A stretch of DNA of 64,000 bases, taken from NCBI RefSeq assembly GCF_035917235.1, contig NZ_CP108423.1, forward strand, positions 4,989,501-5,053,500. The letters run 5' to 3'. Positions within the stretch are counted from its first letter, which is position 1. Each line of letters begins with the position of its first letter. Positions 51,269-58,998 of this stretch are shown here, one piece after another. Made by a program: the position numbers and the translations under genes. Under the pieces are notes generated by a model. That model was not told the DNA's origin and ran no database searches. It was given only the letters and a program-made list of their open reading frames with translations. This DNA comes from Streptomyces sp. NBC_01294. GTDB lineage: Bacteria > Actinomycetota > Actinomycetes > Streptomycetales > Streptomycetaceae.

Positions 51269-53419
51269 GTGTCCGATGTCTACGTCACCGGCCAGAACGA
51301 AGAGCCCGAGCGTCCCGGCGCCGAGGTCTTCGACATCACCACCAAACGTCCCACCAACCCCGCCCCCGCCCCGCCGGCAGACCCTGACGACGACGAGGAC
51401 GAGTCGCCGCCCCTCCGGCCCGTCGACTCGCCCGACCTGCCGGCCCCGGGCGTCACCACCTACAAGCGGCTCCCGATCATTCCGACCTGGCTTAAGTCGA
51501 AGCCGGGGTTCGTCTCCACCACCCAGCGCGCCGCGAGCAACGCGTTCTACTCGACCGTCTTCCACGGCATTCGCACCCCCTGGTACGCGCTGCAGCTCGG
51601 GCTGCACGCCCCGCGCGGCGTGGCCCGTCTGGTGCGTGACACCAACCGCTGGGTGTGGGACGCCGAAGCGGCCCCCCTCCGCGCCTACGAGGTCTACAAG
51701 GAGAACACTGCCGAATACCTGAAGCTGTCGCGGCAGCGCGACAGCCGGGTACGCCTGCGGACGCTGGTCACCACAGTGGCGCTGATCTTCGGCGCTGGCT
51801 TCGCGCTGACCATGTACGTCATGGCCCCCGGCTGGCTCGCGGTCCTGGCCTCGGCCGCAGTCCTCACCGCCGGATTCTGGGGCGCACCGCAGGACCAGCC
51901 CGTGATCGGTCCCGCCGTACTCAAGACCGAGATCCAGAAGCTGACCGGGGCGATCGTGCTCCGGGCTCTGGACAACATCGGCAACGCGAAGCTGTCGGCC
52001 GCCATCAAGAAGGGCGGCGACATGAACGGCTTGAGGTTCACCTCGGAGATCACCCGGGACGGGCCCGGCTACCGCGCCGACCTTGACCTTCCCTGGGGTG
52101 TCACCCCCGAGGACATCATGGAGGCCCGCAAGCCGCTCGCCTCCGGCCTGCGTCGCAAGGTCGGCTCCGTGTGGCCGTCGTCCGACCCTGAGGAGCACGA
52201 GGGCCGACTGATCCTGTGGGTGGGTGACAAGCCCATGAACGAGACCAAGAAGCCCGCGTGGCCGCTGCTGAAGTCGGGCAGCGTGGACCTGTTCAAGCCG
52301 GTCGTCTTCGGCAACGACCAGCGCATGGGCGACGTCGCTGTGACCCTGATGTTCGCCAGTGTGGTCGTCGGCTCCATCCCGCGCATGGGCAAGACGTTCC
52401 TGATGCGCCTGTTCCTGCTCATCGCCGCACTCGACCCGCGCGCCCAGCTGTACGCGTTCGACTTCAAGGGCACCGGCGACTTCGGGGCGCTGGAGCCGGT
52501 CTGCCACCGCTACCGGGCCGGGGACGACGACGAGGACATCCTCTACGTCCTCGAATCGCTGCGGGAGCTGCGCCAGGAACTGCGCCGCAGGGCCAAGGTC
52601 ATCAAGTCTCTGCCGCGTTCGCGGTGCCCGGAGTCGAAGGTGACCCCGGACCTGGCCAACGACAAGAGCCTGGGCCTGCACCCGATCGTGGCCGCGTTCG
52701 ATGAGTGCCAAGTTCCCTTCGAGCACGACAAGTACGGTGCCGAAATCGAAGAGATCTGCACTGACCTCGGCAAGCGCGGCCCGGCCCTCGGCATGGTCAC
52801 CCTGTTCGGGACGCAGCGCCCCGACGCGAAGTCGCTGCCCACCGGCATCTCCGCGAACGCGGTGCTGCGGTTCTGCCTGAAGGTCATGGGCCAGCCCGCC
52901 AACGACATGGTGCTGGGCACCTCGATGTACAAGGCCGGATACCGGGCCACGATGTTCTCCCGCACCGACCGCGGCATCTGTTGGATGGCCGGTGAAGGAG
53001 ACGACCCCCGCATCGTCGCCTCCGCGTTCGTGGACGCGCTCGGCGCCGAACAAGTCGTCGTCCGGGCCCGCCGGATGCGCGAGGAGTACGGCAACGTCAC
53101 CGGCCACGCCATCGGCCAGGAACCCGAAAGCGGCGAAGCCTCCTTCGACCTCCTCGCCGACATCCTCAAGGTCGTGCCGGCCGACGAAGAGAAGGTCTGG
53201 AACGAGAAGGTCGCCGCCCGCCTCGCCGCCCTGCGCCCCGAGATCTACAGCGGCTGGAAGGCCGAAACGGTCACCACCAACCTCAAGCCGCACGGCATCA
53301 CCGCCCAGGACGTATGGGGCTCCACCACCGCCGGCAAGGGCACCACCCGACGCGGCGTCGCCCGCGCCGACATCACCACCGCCATCACTCACCGTGACGG
53401 GAAGCGGTCTGCGAACTGA
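51269..53419 (+). CDS. FtsK/SpoIIIE-type conjugative DNA translocase (TraB/TraSA-like)
   Basis: 716 residues. A disordered acidic N-terminus is followed by two membrane helices (about 165-204). The motor domain has Walker A near 366-378 (GSIPRMGKTF), Walker B near 470 (IVAAFDEC) and the family region RGPALGMVTLFGTQRPD. The last 120 residues contain a helix-rich, winged-helix-like part that in related TraB proteins reads clt repeats. The start is GTG 51269 with GAGGGAG upstream. It is the key transfer protein, moving double-stranded DNA between mycelia. The repeat block just downstream is a natural clt candidate. Confidence 0.9.
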   Translation: MSDVYVTGQNEEPERPGAEVFDITTKRPTNPAPAPPADPDDDEDESPPLRPVDSPDLPAPGVTTYKRLPIIPTWLKSKPGFVSTTQRAASNAFYSTVFHGIRTPWYALQLGLHAPRGVARLVRDTNRWVWDAEAAPLRAYEVYKENTAEYLKLSRQRDSRVRLRTLVTTVALIFGAGFALTMYVMAPGWLAVLASAAVLTAGFWGAPQDQPVIGPAVLKTEIQKLTGAIVLRALDNIGNAKLSAAIKKGGDMNGLRFTSEITRDGPGYRADLDLPWGVTPEDIMEARKPLASGLRRKVGSVWPSSDPEEHEGRLILWVGDKPMNETKKPAWPLLKSGSVDLFKPVVFGNDQRMGDVAVTLMFASVVVGSIPRMGKTFLMRLFLLIAALDPRAQLYAFDFKGTGDFGALEPVCHRYRAGDDDEDILYVLESLRELRQELRRRAKVIKSLPRSRCPESKVTPDLANDKSLGLHPIVAAFDECQVPFEHDKYGAEIEEICTDLGKRGPALGMVTLFGTQRPDAKSLPTGISANAVLRFCLKVMGQPANDMVLGTSMYKAGYRATMFSRTDRGICWMAGEGDDPRIVASAFVDALGAEQVVVRARRMREEYGNVTGHAIGQEPESGEASFDLLADILKVVPADEEKVWNEKVAARLAALRPEIYSGWKAETVTTNLKPHGITAQDVWGSTTAGKGTTRRGVARADITTAITHRDGKRSAN

Positions 53420-53427
53420 CGCGCACC

Positions 53428-53516
53428 GCTGCTAGACCTAGCAGCCCGCGCTGCTAGGTCTAGCACCCCTACTAGCAGACCAAACCGGCTCCCATCAGCG
53501 ATCTCGCACCTAGCAG
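53428..53516. repeat. CTAGCAG repeat block, candidate clt
   Basis: GCTGCTAGACCTAGCAGC (53428-53445) is a palindrome with 8-bp arms. A second (TGCTAG-GT-CTAGCA, 53452-53465) and single CTAGCAG copies at 53472 and 53510 follow. It lies directly after the translocase gene, where clt transfer loci are usually found. Confidence 0.55.
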
Positions 53517-53559
53517 CCGACCTGCGAAAACACCGGAAACCCCGCCCGAGAGGCACCCC

Positions 53560-53841
53560 ATGACCCTCACCTTCCTTGCTAGCGCCTGCCTGCTCCTCGT
53601 CACCGTCGGTTACATCAGCCTGTATGCGTCTTCGCCGTTCGGCAACTGCCGCAAGTGCAAGGGCTTCGGCTACGCGATGAAGACTGACCGCAAGGGCCGC
53701 CTCAAGCGCGGCAAGCACTGCCGCCGCTGCGACGGCCACGGCAAGCGCATCCGCCTCGGCCGCCACCTCTACAACCTCTGGCTGCACCTCTACCGCGACG
53801 CCAACCCCGCCCCGCGCAAGACGTTCGCCCCGAAGGGATAA
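53560..53841 (+). CDS. Small membrane protein with DnaJ-type zinc motifs
   Basis: 93 residues. An N-terminal membrane helix (LTFLASACLLLVTVGYISLYA) is followed by two CxxCxGxG motifs (CRKCKGFG, CRRCDGHG) like the zinc centre of DnaJ, and a basic C-terminus. ATG 53560 is preceded by GAGAGG. The next gene starts 3 bp after its stop. It is a typical AICE accessory gene beside the translocase; function unknown. Confidence 0.72.
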   Translation: MTLTFLASACLLLVTVGYISLYASSPFGNCRKCKGFGYAMKTDRKGRLKRGKHCRRCDGHGKRIRLGRHLYNLWLHLYRDANPAPRKTFAPKG

Positions 53842-53844
53842 CCC

Positions 53845-54042
53845 ATGGCCATCACCCTCTCCCTCGTCGCCCTATTCGGGCTGGTCCTGTTCTTCCTGCT
53901 CCGCTCCAAAACCCTCGGCTACGGCTCCGCGTTCGTCGCCATGATGTTCGGCTTCTTCCTCGCCTCCACCGGCGCCTCCGGCCCCATCAACGAACTCACC
54001 ACCGCCGTCATCAGCGCCGTCTCCGACCTCGGGGGTCAGTGA
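53845..54042 (+). CDS. Small membrane protein of the transfer region
   Basis: 65 residues with two hydrophobic segments (ITLSLVALFGLVLFFLL and GSAFVAMMFGFFLAST). No domain is recognised. Its stop overlaps the start of the next gene. Its position and size match the small hydrophobic Spd-region proteins of AICEs. Confidence 0.7.
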   Translation: MAITLSLVALFGLVLFFLLRSKTLGYGSAFVAMMFGFFLASTGASGPINELTTAVISAVSDLGGQ

Positions 54043-54644
54043 TGGAACCCATCAGTTACCAGCACTGGGCCATCGACCTCGCCCCCAAGGCGGCCCCCGC
54101 CCTGGCCACCACGACCGTGCTCATTCTGGGCCGGATCTGGAACGCCAACGGCGCCGAACACTCCGTCGGCAACGCCGCGCTGATGGTCGTCCTCGCCACC
54201 GGCGCCGCGGCGGCCGGCGCGTTCGCCTCCGGCGGCCGATCCGGTGACAGCGTGATCGCCGGAACCGCGTTCGCCGCCTCCGGAGGCCTGGCCCTCGCCG
54301 GAGTCGCCGGATACGCCGACGGCCTCTCACTGCCGATCCTCCTGTGGGCGCTGGCCACCGCCGTCGCCTACGGACTCGCGGCCCGCTACTGGCGCACCGA
54401 CCGCCGCGAGAGCGTCGCCCATGAGCGGCAGACCCTCGGCCGGCGCGAAGACCACGCCCACGTCGAACGCGTCGAAGCGCTGCGCGCCGGAGCGCAGATC
54501 GAGGTGGCCCGCTCCGGCGCCGCCTACGCCGAGCAGCTCGCCAACGCCCTCATCACCCGCGCCGCCCTGCCCGGCTTCAACCCGCAGGCCCTCACGGACG
54601 CCGGGCTGCCCAAACTCCCCAGCGTCCACCGCAAGGAGATCTGA
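54042..54644 (+). CDS. Spread-type membrane protein
   Basis: 200 residues. Four hydrophobic segments lie between 15 and 120 (ALATTTVLILGRIW, AALMVVLATGAAAAGAFA, GTAFAASGGLALAGVAGYA, PILLWALATAVAYGLAARYW). A basic helical cytoplasmic tail follows. ATG 54042 overlaps the previous stop; a GTG three bases upstream is possible. It is probably part of the intramycelial spread complex with the 49709 product and the translocase. No enzymatic motif is seen. Confidence 0.65.
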   Translation: MEPISYQHWAIDLAPKAAPALATTTVLILGRIWNANGAEHSVGNAALMVVLATGAAAAGAFASGGRSGDSVIAGTAFAASGGLALAGVAGYADGLSLPILLWALATAVAYGLAARYWRTDRRESVAHERQTLGRREDHAHVERVEALRAGAQIEVARSGAAYAEQLANALITRAALPGFNPQALTDAGLPKLPSVHRKEI

Positions 54645-54645
54645 C

Positions 54646-54807
54646 ATGGACACCGACCCCGACGAGATCGTGACCGTCGAACTCGACTGCTGGGACTGGA
54701 ACCGCGCCTACTCCCGACGCCTCACCCGCCGCCAGCTCGGTGAACTCCTCCTCAAGCTGGACGAGATGGCCGACCGCACCGAAGACGCCTCCGAGGGCGC
54801 CGCGTGA
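54646..54807 (+). CDS. Small acidic AICE protein
   Basis: 53 residues, acidic, with a helix (SRRLTRRQLGELLLKLDEMA). AAGGAG precedes ATG 54646, and the stop overlaps the next start. No domain is recognised. Confidence 0.6.
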   Translation: MDTDPDEIVTVELDCWDWNRAYSRRLTRRQLGELLLKLDEMADRTEDASEGAA

Positions 54808-55088
54808 TGCGGCTGCGCATCCAGCGCACCACATGGCCGCGCCCGGCCCTGCTCCTCACCGACACGCCCCGCCCCGACTGCCGCACCTGCGACGGCAACG
54901 GCGGCATCGAGCACCCCCACGGCCACCCCGAGACCGGCGAATACGACGGCTCCGACTGGGAGCCCTGCCACTGCTGGAACGAAGACCGCCGCTGGACCCT
55001 GCTGCCCCTGCCGCGCCTGCCCCGCCGTTGGCGACGCGCCCACCGCGACCCCTGGGCCAACGGCTACAGCGACGAACCGCCCTTCTGA
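54807..55088 (+). CDS. Small AICE protein with CxxC zinc motifs
   Basis: 93 residues. Central CRTCDGNGG and a later CHCW give a probable zinc site similar to half of a DnaJ zinc finger, with basic segments at both ends. Coupled to the preceding gene by TGATG overlap. Function unknown; the related zinc motif in the 53560 product suggests a shared metal-binding theme in this operon. Confidence 0.62.
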   Translation: MRLRIQRTTWPRPALLLTDTPRPDCRTCDGNGGIEHPHGHPETGEYDGSDWEPCHCWNEDRRWTLLPLPRLPRRWRRAHRDPWANGYSDEPPF

Positions 55089-55101
55089 CCGAGAGGAAGC
55101 C

Positions 55102-55608
55102 ATGTTTGAGATCCGCGTCATCTGCGCCCCGACCGAAGCCGACGAGATCACCAAGGCCCTGTCCGAGACGTTCGCGACCAGCGCGGTACGCCAGCTCCCC
55201 GCCCGCGACGGGGACCGCGTCCGCCTCTACGTCACCGGCGAACAGCAGCCCAGCCACTGGCCGGCACCCGAGACCGCCTACGCCACCGCGCCGAGCATCA
55301 TCAGCGAGATCGGCTGGACCTTCCGAGGTGCCCGGGACTGCCTGCACGGCATCGCGATCCGCGAGTTCTGGCTCCGCAAGGCCGCACTCCTGGACCGCAT
55401 CGCCCTCACCGACGACGACCCCGTCCACGGCGACGCCGCCACCCTCGCCGTCGAAGCGGCCCGACGGCTGATGGAGATCGACCACGCCGCCGGCCTCGGA
55501 CCGTCCGGCTACGCGGACGGCCCCTACACCCCCGACCACCCGGACAGCATCCGCGAGCCCCGCGGCTACGTCCGCCAGGAATACGCCCTCTGGATCCGCC
55601 ACCACTGA
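55102..55608 (+). CDS. AICE protein of unknown function
   Basis: 168 residues, soluble, with an alpha/beta-looking N-terminus (FEIRVICAPTEADEITKALSETF), typical of a small ferredoxin-like fold. The middle is Ala/Arg-rich and the end reads GYVRQEYALWIRHH. No motif identifies a function. GAGAGGAAG precedes ATG 55102. It belongs to the operon between spread and replication genes. Confidence 0.62.
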   Translation: MFEIRVICAPTEADEITKALSETFATSAVRQLPARDGDRVRLYVTGEQQPSHWPAPETAYATAPSIISEIGWTFRGARDCLHGIAIREFWLRKAALLDRIALTDDDPVHGDAATLAVEAARRLMEIDHAAGLGPSGYADGPYTPDHPDSIREPRGYVRQEYALWIRHH

Positions 55609-55620
55609 GGAGAGATCGCC

Positions 55621-55911
55621 ATGAGCTCCAGCCCCGCCCTGAGCACCACGCAGCACCCCACGATGCACACGCAGGTCGACGGTCTCAGCTACCGGCCCGA
55701 GCGCATCAGCGTGATCGCGGCCCTGTCCCACATCCGCAGCGCCCGCAAGAGCCCCAAGAACGTCGACGCGGTCAACGTCTACGCCTTCACCAGCCGCGAC
55801 GGAATCCCGCTGCACGTGGTCTACATCCACCACACCCCCGGGCGCTGGCACGGCGTGAACGACGTCATCGACGTCTACGAAATCCCCACCGCCGCACTCA
55901 CCGACCTCTAG
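55621..55911 (+). CDS. AICE protein of unknown function
   Basis: 96 residues, soluble, no recognised domain. A middle segment alternates charged and apolar residues (DAVNVYAFTSRDGIPLHVVYIHHTPGRW). GGAGAG lies just before ATG 55621. A strong hairpin (55918-55958) follows its stop, ending this gene block before the replication genes. Confidence 0.6.
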   Translation: MSSSPALSTTQHPTMHTQVDGLSYRPERISVIAALSHIRSARKSPKNVDAVNVYAFTSRDGIPLHVVYIHHTPGRWHGVNDVIDVYEIPTAALTDL

Positions 55912-55917
55912 CTATGC

Positions 55918-55958
55918 CCGGGGCGGTCGCCTCTCACCACAAGACCCGACCGCCCCGG
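55918..55958 (+). other. Hairpin B with CCTCTCACCAC loop
   Basis: A 12-bp perfect stem (CCGGGGCGGTCG) holds the loop CCTCTCACCACAAGACC. It lies 37 nt before ATG 55996. The loop repeats that of hairpin A at 48678-48716. Confidence 0.7.
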
Positions 55959-55995
55959 CTTCTCCGTCCCTTCGCAGAAACAGGAGACCCCCAGC

Positions 55996-56922
55996 ATGAC
56001 ACCAACCCCCAACCCCGCGCTGCTGCGCGCCGCCCTGGCCGCCGCGGAACGCGGCTGGCCCGTCTTCCCGCTCCGCCCCGGAGACAAGCGGCCCGCCGGA
56101 CACCCCGAACGCAACTGCCCCCGCACCGGCCGCTGCACGGACGGCCACCGCACCCCCGAACAGCGCGCCACCCTTGCTGCCGAGCAGATCAACGCCTGCT
56201 GGCAGGCGGCCCCTTACAACGTCGGCATCGCCACCGGCCCCGCCGGACTCCTGGTGGTGGATCTCGACATCCCGAAGGACGACGACGGACCCGCCCCCGC
56301 AGACTGGGCGGGGGCGACCGATGGCCTGGACGTGTTCGCCATGATCTGCGAGCGGGCCGGTGAGAGGCTGCCGACCGAGACGTTCACGGTGCGCACCCGC
56401 CGCGGCGGACAGCACCTGTACTTCACCGCCCCCGCCGAAAAGCAGCTACGTGGGAGCGCAGGACGCCTGGGGTGGAAGGTCGACACGCGCGCCTGGGGCG
56501 GGTACGTGGTCGCGGCCAGCAGCACCGTCGGCACCGGCTCGTACGACATCATTCACGACACGCCCCCGGCCCCCCTCCCCACGTGGCTCTGTGACCTCCT
56601 CACCACGCCACCCGCACCCGACCCGGTCCCCGTGGCCGTGCTCCGCGCCCGCATCGGGAAGGCAGACCGGTACGCGACAGCCGCCCTGAACGGCGAGGTC
56701 GCCAAGGTCGCGGCTGCTGTCACCGGAGCACAGAACACGACGCTCTACAACGCGGCGTACGCCCTCGGCCGCCTCATCGCCGTGGGGACCCTGACGGAGT
56801 CGGAGGTCACCGACGCGCTCACCGACGCCGCCCCGGAGGGGCTCGCGCCTTCCCGCATCGCGGCCAGCATCCGCGACGGCATCCACCGCAGTACCCGCAA
56901 CGCCATGGGAGGGGCGGCATGA
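55996..56922 (+). CDS. Bifunctional primase/polymerase (RepPP type)
   Basis: 308 residues. The prim-pol domain spans about 5-200: the N-terminal LAAAERGWPVFPLRPGDKRP is family-typical, the metal pair sits in LLVVDLDIPKDD (about residue 88), and the nucleotide His in RRGGQHLYF (about 137). A helical C-terminal part (GAQNTTLYNAAYALGRLI) follows. Start ATG 55996, stop overlapping the DUF3987 gene start. Primase-polymerases of this type define one of the three replication classes of AICEs, so the element probably replicates after excision without a rolling-circle Rep. Confidence 0.9.
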   Translation: MTPTPNPALLRAALAAAERGWPVFPLRPGDKRPAGHPERNCPRTGRCTDGHRTPEQRATLAAEQINACWQAAPYNVGIATGPAGLLVVDLDIPKDDDGPAPADWAGATDGLDVFAMICERAGERLPTETFTVRTRRGGQHLYFTAPAEKQLRGSAGRLGWKVDTRAWGGYVVAASSTVGTGSYDIIHDTPPAPLPTWLCDLLTTPPAPDPVPVAVLRARIGKADRYATAALNGEVAKVAAAVTGAQNTTLYNAAYALGRLIAVGTLTESEVTDALTDAAPEGLAPSRIAASIRDGIHRSTRNAMGGAA

Positions 56923-58469
56923 CCACACAGCCTGTGGACAGCTCGGAACTGTGGGCCGGATTCGAGGCTTTGGACGCTCAGCAGGCCGTCACCGCGCCGT
57001 GGGAAGACCCCATCCCGCTTACCGCCCGCCGCGAACTCCCCGCCTTCCCCACCGAGGTCTTCCCGGTCTGGCTCGGAGACTTCGTGCGCGGTGTGGCAGA
57101 GGAGACGCAGACGTCCGTGGATGCGGCCGCCTCTCTTGCCCTCGCGGTCTTGTCCACGGCCGCTGGGGGCCGCGCCGTGGTTCACGTCCGAGGTCGGTGG
57201 CGCGAGCCCGTCAACGTGTTCGTCGTCATGGCCTTGCCCCCGGGCAGCCGGAAATCGGCGGTGTTCGCCCTGATGACCAACCCGCTCTACAGGTGCGAGG
57301 CACTGCTTGTAGCAGCGTCAGCCGGAGCGATCATCGAAGCCGAGCTCACGGCGAAACTTGCCAAGGAGGTTGCCGACAACGCAGCCACGAAGGCAGCCCG
57401 CGCGGAGGCAGACAAGCGCGACCAGCTTGTAGCCGAGGCCATCGGCCTCGCGCAGGTCGCAGAGTCCATCGTCGTGCCCACCAAGCCCCGGCTCCTGGCC
57501 GACGACGCCACCCCCGAGGTCATCGCCTCGCTGCTGGCCGAACAGGGCGGCAGGCTCTCGGTCATGTCCGCCGAGGGCGGCATCTTCGACATCATCGCCG
57601 GACGCTATTCGGGCACCCCCAACATGGAAGTCTTCCTCAAGGGGCAGGCGGGCGACCGGCTGCGCGTCGACCGCCGGGGGCGCGAGGAGTTCATCGAATC
57701 CCCCGCTCTAACCATGGGGCAGACGGTGCAGCCCTCGGTTCTGGAAGACATCAGCCGCATCAAAGGAGCGGGGGACAGGGGACTGCTGGGGCGGTTTCTC
57801 TACTCCTTGCCCGAAGACCTCGTGGGCTACCGGGAAGTGCTCCCCGAGCCTCTCTCTGAGGACGTAGCCGATGCCTACGAGGAGCGCGTCACCGCGTTGA
57901 CCATGTCCCTCGCAGGCTGGACCGACCCGGCAGTACTCCAACTCACGCCCGAGGCGAACGAAGCGCTGGCCGCCTACGAGCGGCGACAGGAACCGCGGCT
58001 GCGCAAGCGCGGCGGAGACCTCGGCCACATCAGGAACTGGGCCGCGAAACTGGGCGGTGCCACTTGCCGCCTGGCAGGGCTGCTGCACCTGGCCGCCCAC
58101 ACCGAGAACGGGCACACCCAGCCCATCACCGCCGACACCATGCGCGATGCGGTCAAGCTCTCGGACTACTTCACCGGCCACGCCCTCGCCGTCTTTGACC
58201 TCATGGGCGCCGACCAGACCGCCCCCCGCGCTCACGCCGTGCTGGAGCTGCTGCGCACCCAGAAGTGGAGCGAGGTCAGCAAGCGCGACCTCATGGTGAA
58301 GCTCTCCCGCTCGGAGTTCCCCACGGTCGCCGATCTGGACCCCGCGCTGGACCTGTTGGAAGACCACGGCTACGTCCGCTTTCAGCCCGCCCAGCGCACC
58401 GGCGGGCGCGGCCGGCCGCCGTCCCCGCGCTACCTCATCCACCCCCAGCTGAGCGAACCCACCATCTGA
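56919..58469 (+). CDS. DUF3987/YfjI-family replication partner
   Basis: 516 residues. The central ATPase-like domain has a P-loop variant (ALPPGSRKSA, near residue 108) and a Walker-B-like region. VLSTAAGGRAVVHVRG and AKLGGATCRLAGLLHLA are typical of DUF3987 proteins. The C-terminal 80 residues look like a winged helix (WSEVSKRDLMVKLSRSEF). It overlaps the primase-polymerase gene by 4 bp, the usual helicase-like partner arrangement. An iteron-like array lies immediately downstream. Confidence 0.85.
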   Translation: MTTQPVDSSELWAGFEALDAQQAVTAPWEDPIPLTARRELPAFPTEVFPVWLGDFVRGVAEETQTSVDAAASLALAVLSTAAGGRAVVHVRGRWREPVNVFVVMALPPGSRKSAVFALMTNPLYRCEALLVAASAGAIIEAELTAKLAKEVADNAATKAARAEADKRDQLVAEAIGLAQVAESIVVPTKPRLLADDATPEVIASLLAEQGGRLSVMSAEGGIFDIIAGRYSGTPNMEVFLKGQAGDRLRVDRRGREEFIESPALTMGQTVQPSVLEDISRIKGAGDRGLLGRFLYSLPEDLVGYREVLPEPLSEDVADAYEERVTALTMSLAGWTDPAVLQLTPEANEALAAYERRQEPRLRKRGGDLGHIRNWAAKLGGATCRLAGLLHLAAHTENGHTQPITADTMRDAVKLSDYFTGHALAVFDLMGADQTAPRAHAVLELLRTQKWSEVSKRDLMVKLSRSEFPTVADLDPALDLLEDHGYVRFQPAQRTGGRGRPPSPRYLIHPQLSEPTI

Positions 58470-58475
58470 CCCCCG

Positions 58476-58729
58476 CCACAGAAACCACAGAATCACAGAA
58501 ATAGCCCTACCCGGCCCCTGGCCTGCGCGAATGTCCTCAAGGAGGGCTCCCGGGCGGCTGCCACAGAAACCCGCAGAAGAGCCACACAAATACGAGCCCA
58601 CCCCGGCCCGCCTATTTCTGTGGGACTTCCCGCCCTTTCTGTGGCAGCCCACCCACCGGTCCCCACCCCGCCGTTCCCGCAGGTCAGCGGCCCCACCCCG
58701 GGTTTCTGTGTATTTCGTGGTTTCTGTGG
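58476..58729. other. CCACAGAAA iteron array, candidate replication origin
   Basis: CCACAGAAA-type repeats lie at 58476, 58485, 58494 and 58561. The same motif inverted (TTTCTGTGG) lies at 58614, 58636, 58703 and 58721. The two arms face each other about a centre near 58600, between the replication genes and xis. Confidence 0.65.
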
Positions 58730-58750
58730 CGGCCCGCCAAGGAGCGAGCC

Positions 58751-58987
58751 ATGCACGACACCCATGTCGCCGCGTCCCACGCGGCAGATTCAACGCTGGT
58801 GCTGCTGACCGTCGAGGAAGCCGCCCGGCGACTTTCCATCGGCCGGACCACGTGCTTTCACCTCATCGGCTCCGGACAGCTGGAGTCCGTGCCCATCGGC
58901 AGGCTTCGCCGCGTGCCGGCGGAAGCCGTGAACGACTTCCTCGCACGGCTCCGCGAAGCGCACCGCCCTACCTCCACCGCTGCCTGA
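58751..58987 (+). CDS. xis: Excisionase (Xis)
   Basis: 78-residue DNA-binding protein with a MerR/excisionase-type winged helix (LLTVEEAARRLSIGRTTCFHLIGSGQLESVPIGRLRRVP). This is the standard recombination directionality factor of actinomycete elements. GGAGCG precedes ATG 58751, and int starts 11 bp after its stop. It would bend DNA at the att arms to favour excision. Confidence 0.88.
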   Translation: MHDTHVAASHAADSTLVLLTVEEAARRLSIGRTTCFHLIGSGQLESVPIGRLRRVPAEAVNDFLARLREAHRPTSTAA

Positions 58988-58998
58988 AGGGGCTGCCC

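Noticed and set aside
53428..53516. CRISPR-like repeat block after the translocase gene
   Set aside because: Repeats are 6-8 bp, partly inverted and unevenly spaced, with no spacer structure. A protein-binding site array fits better.
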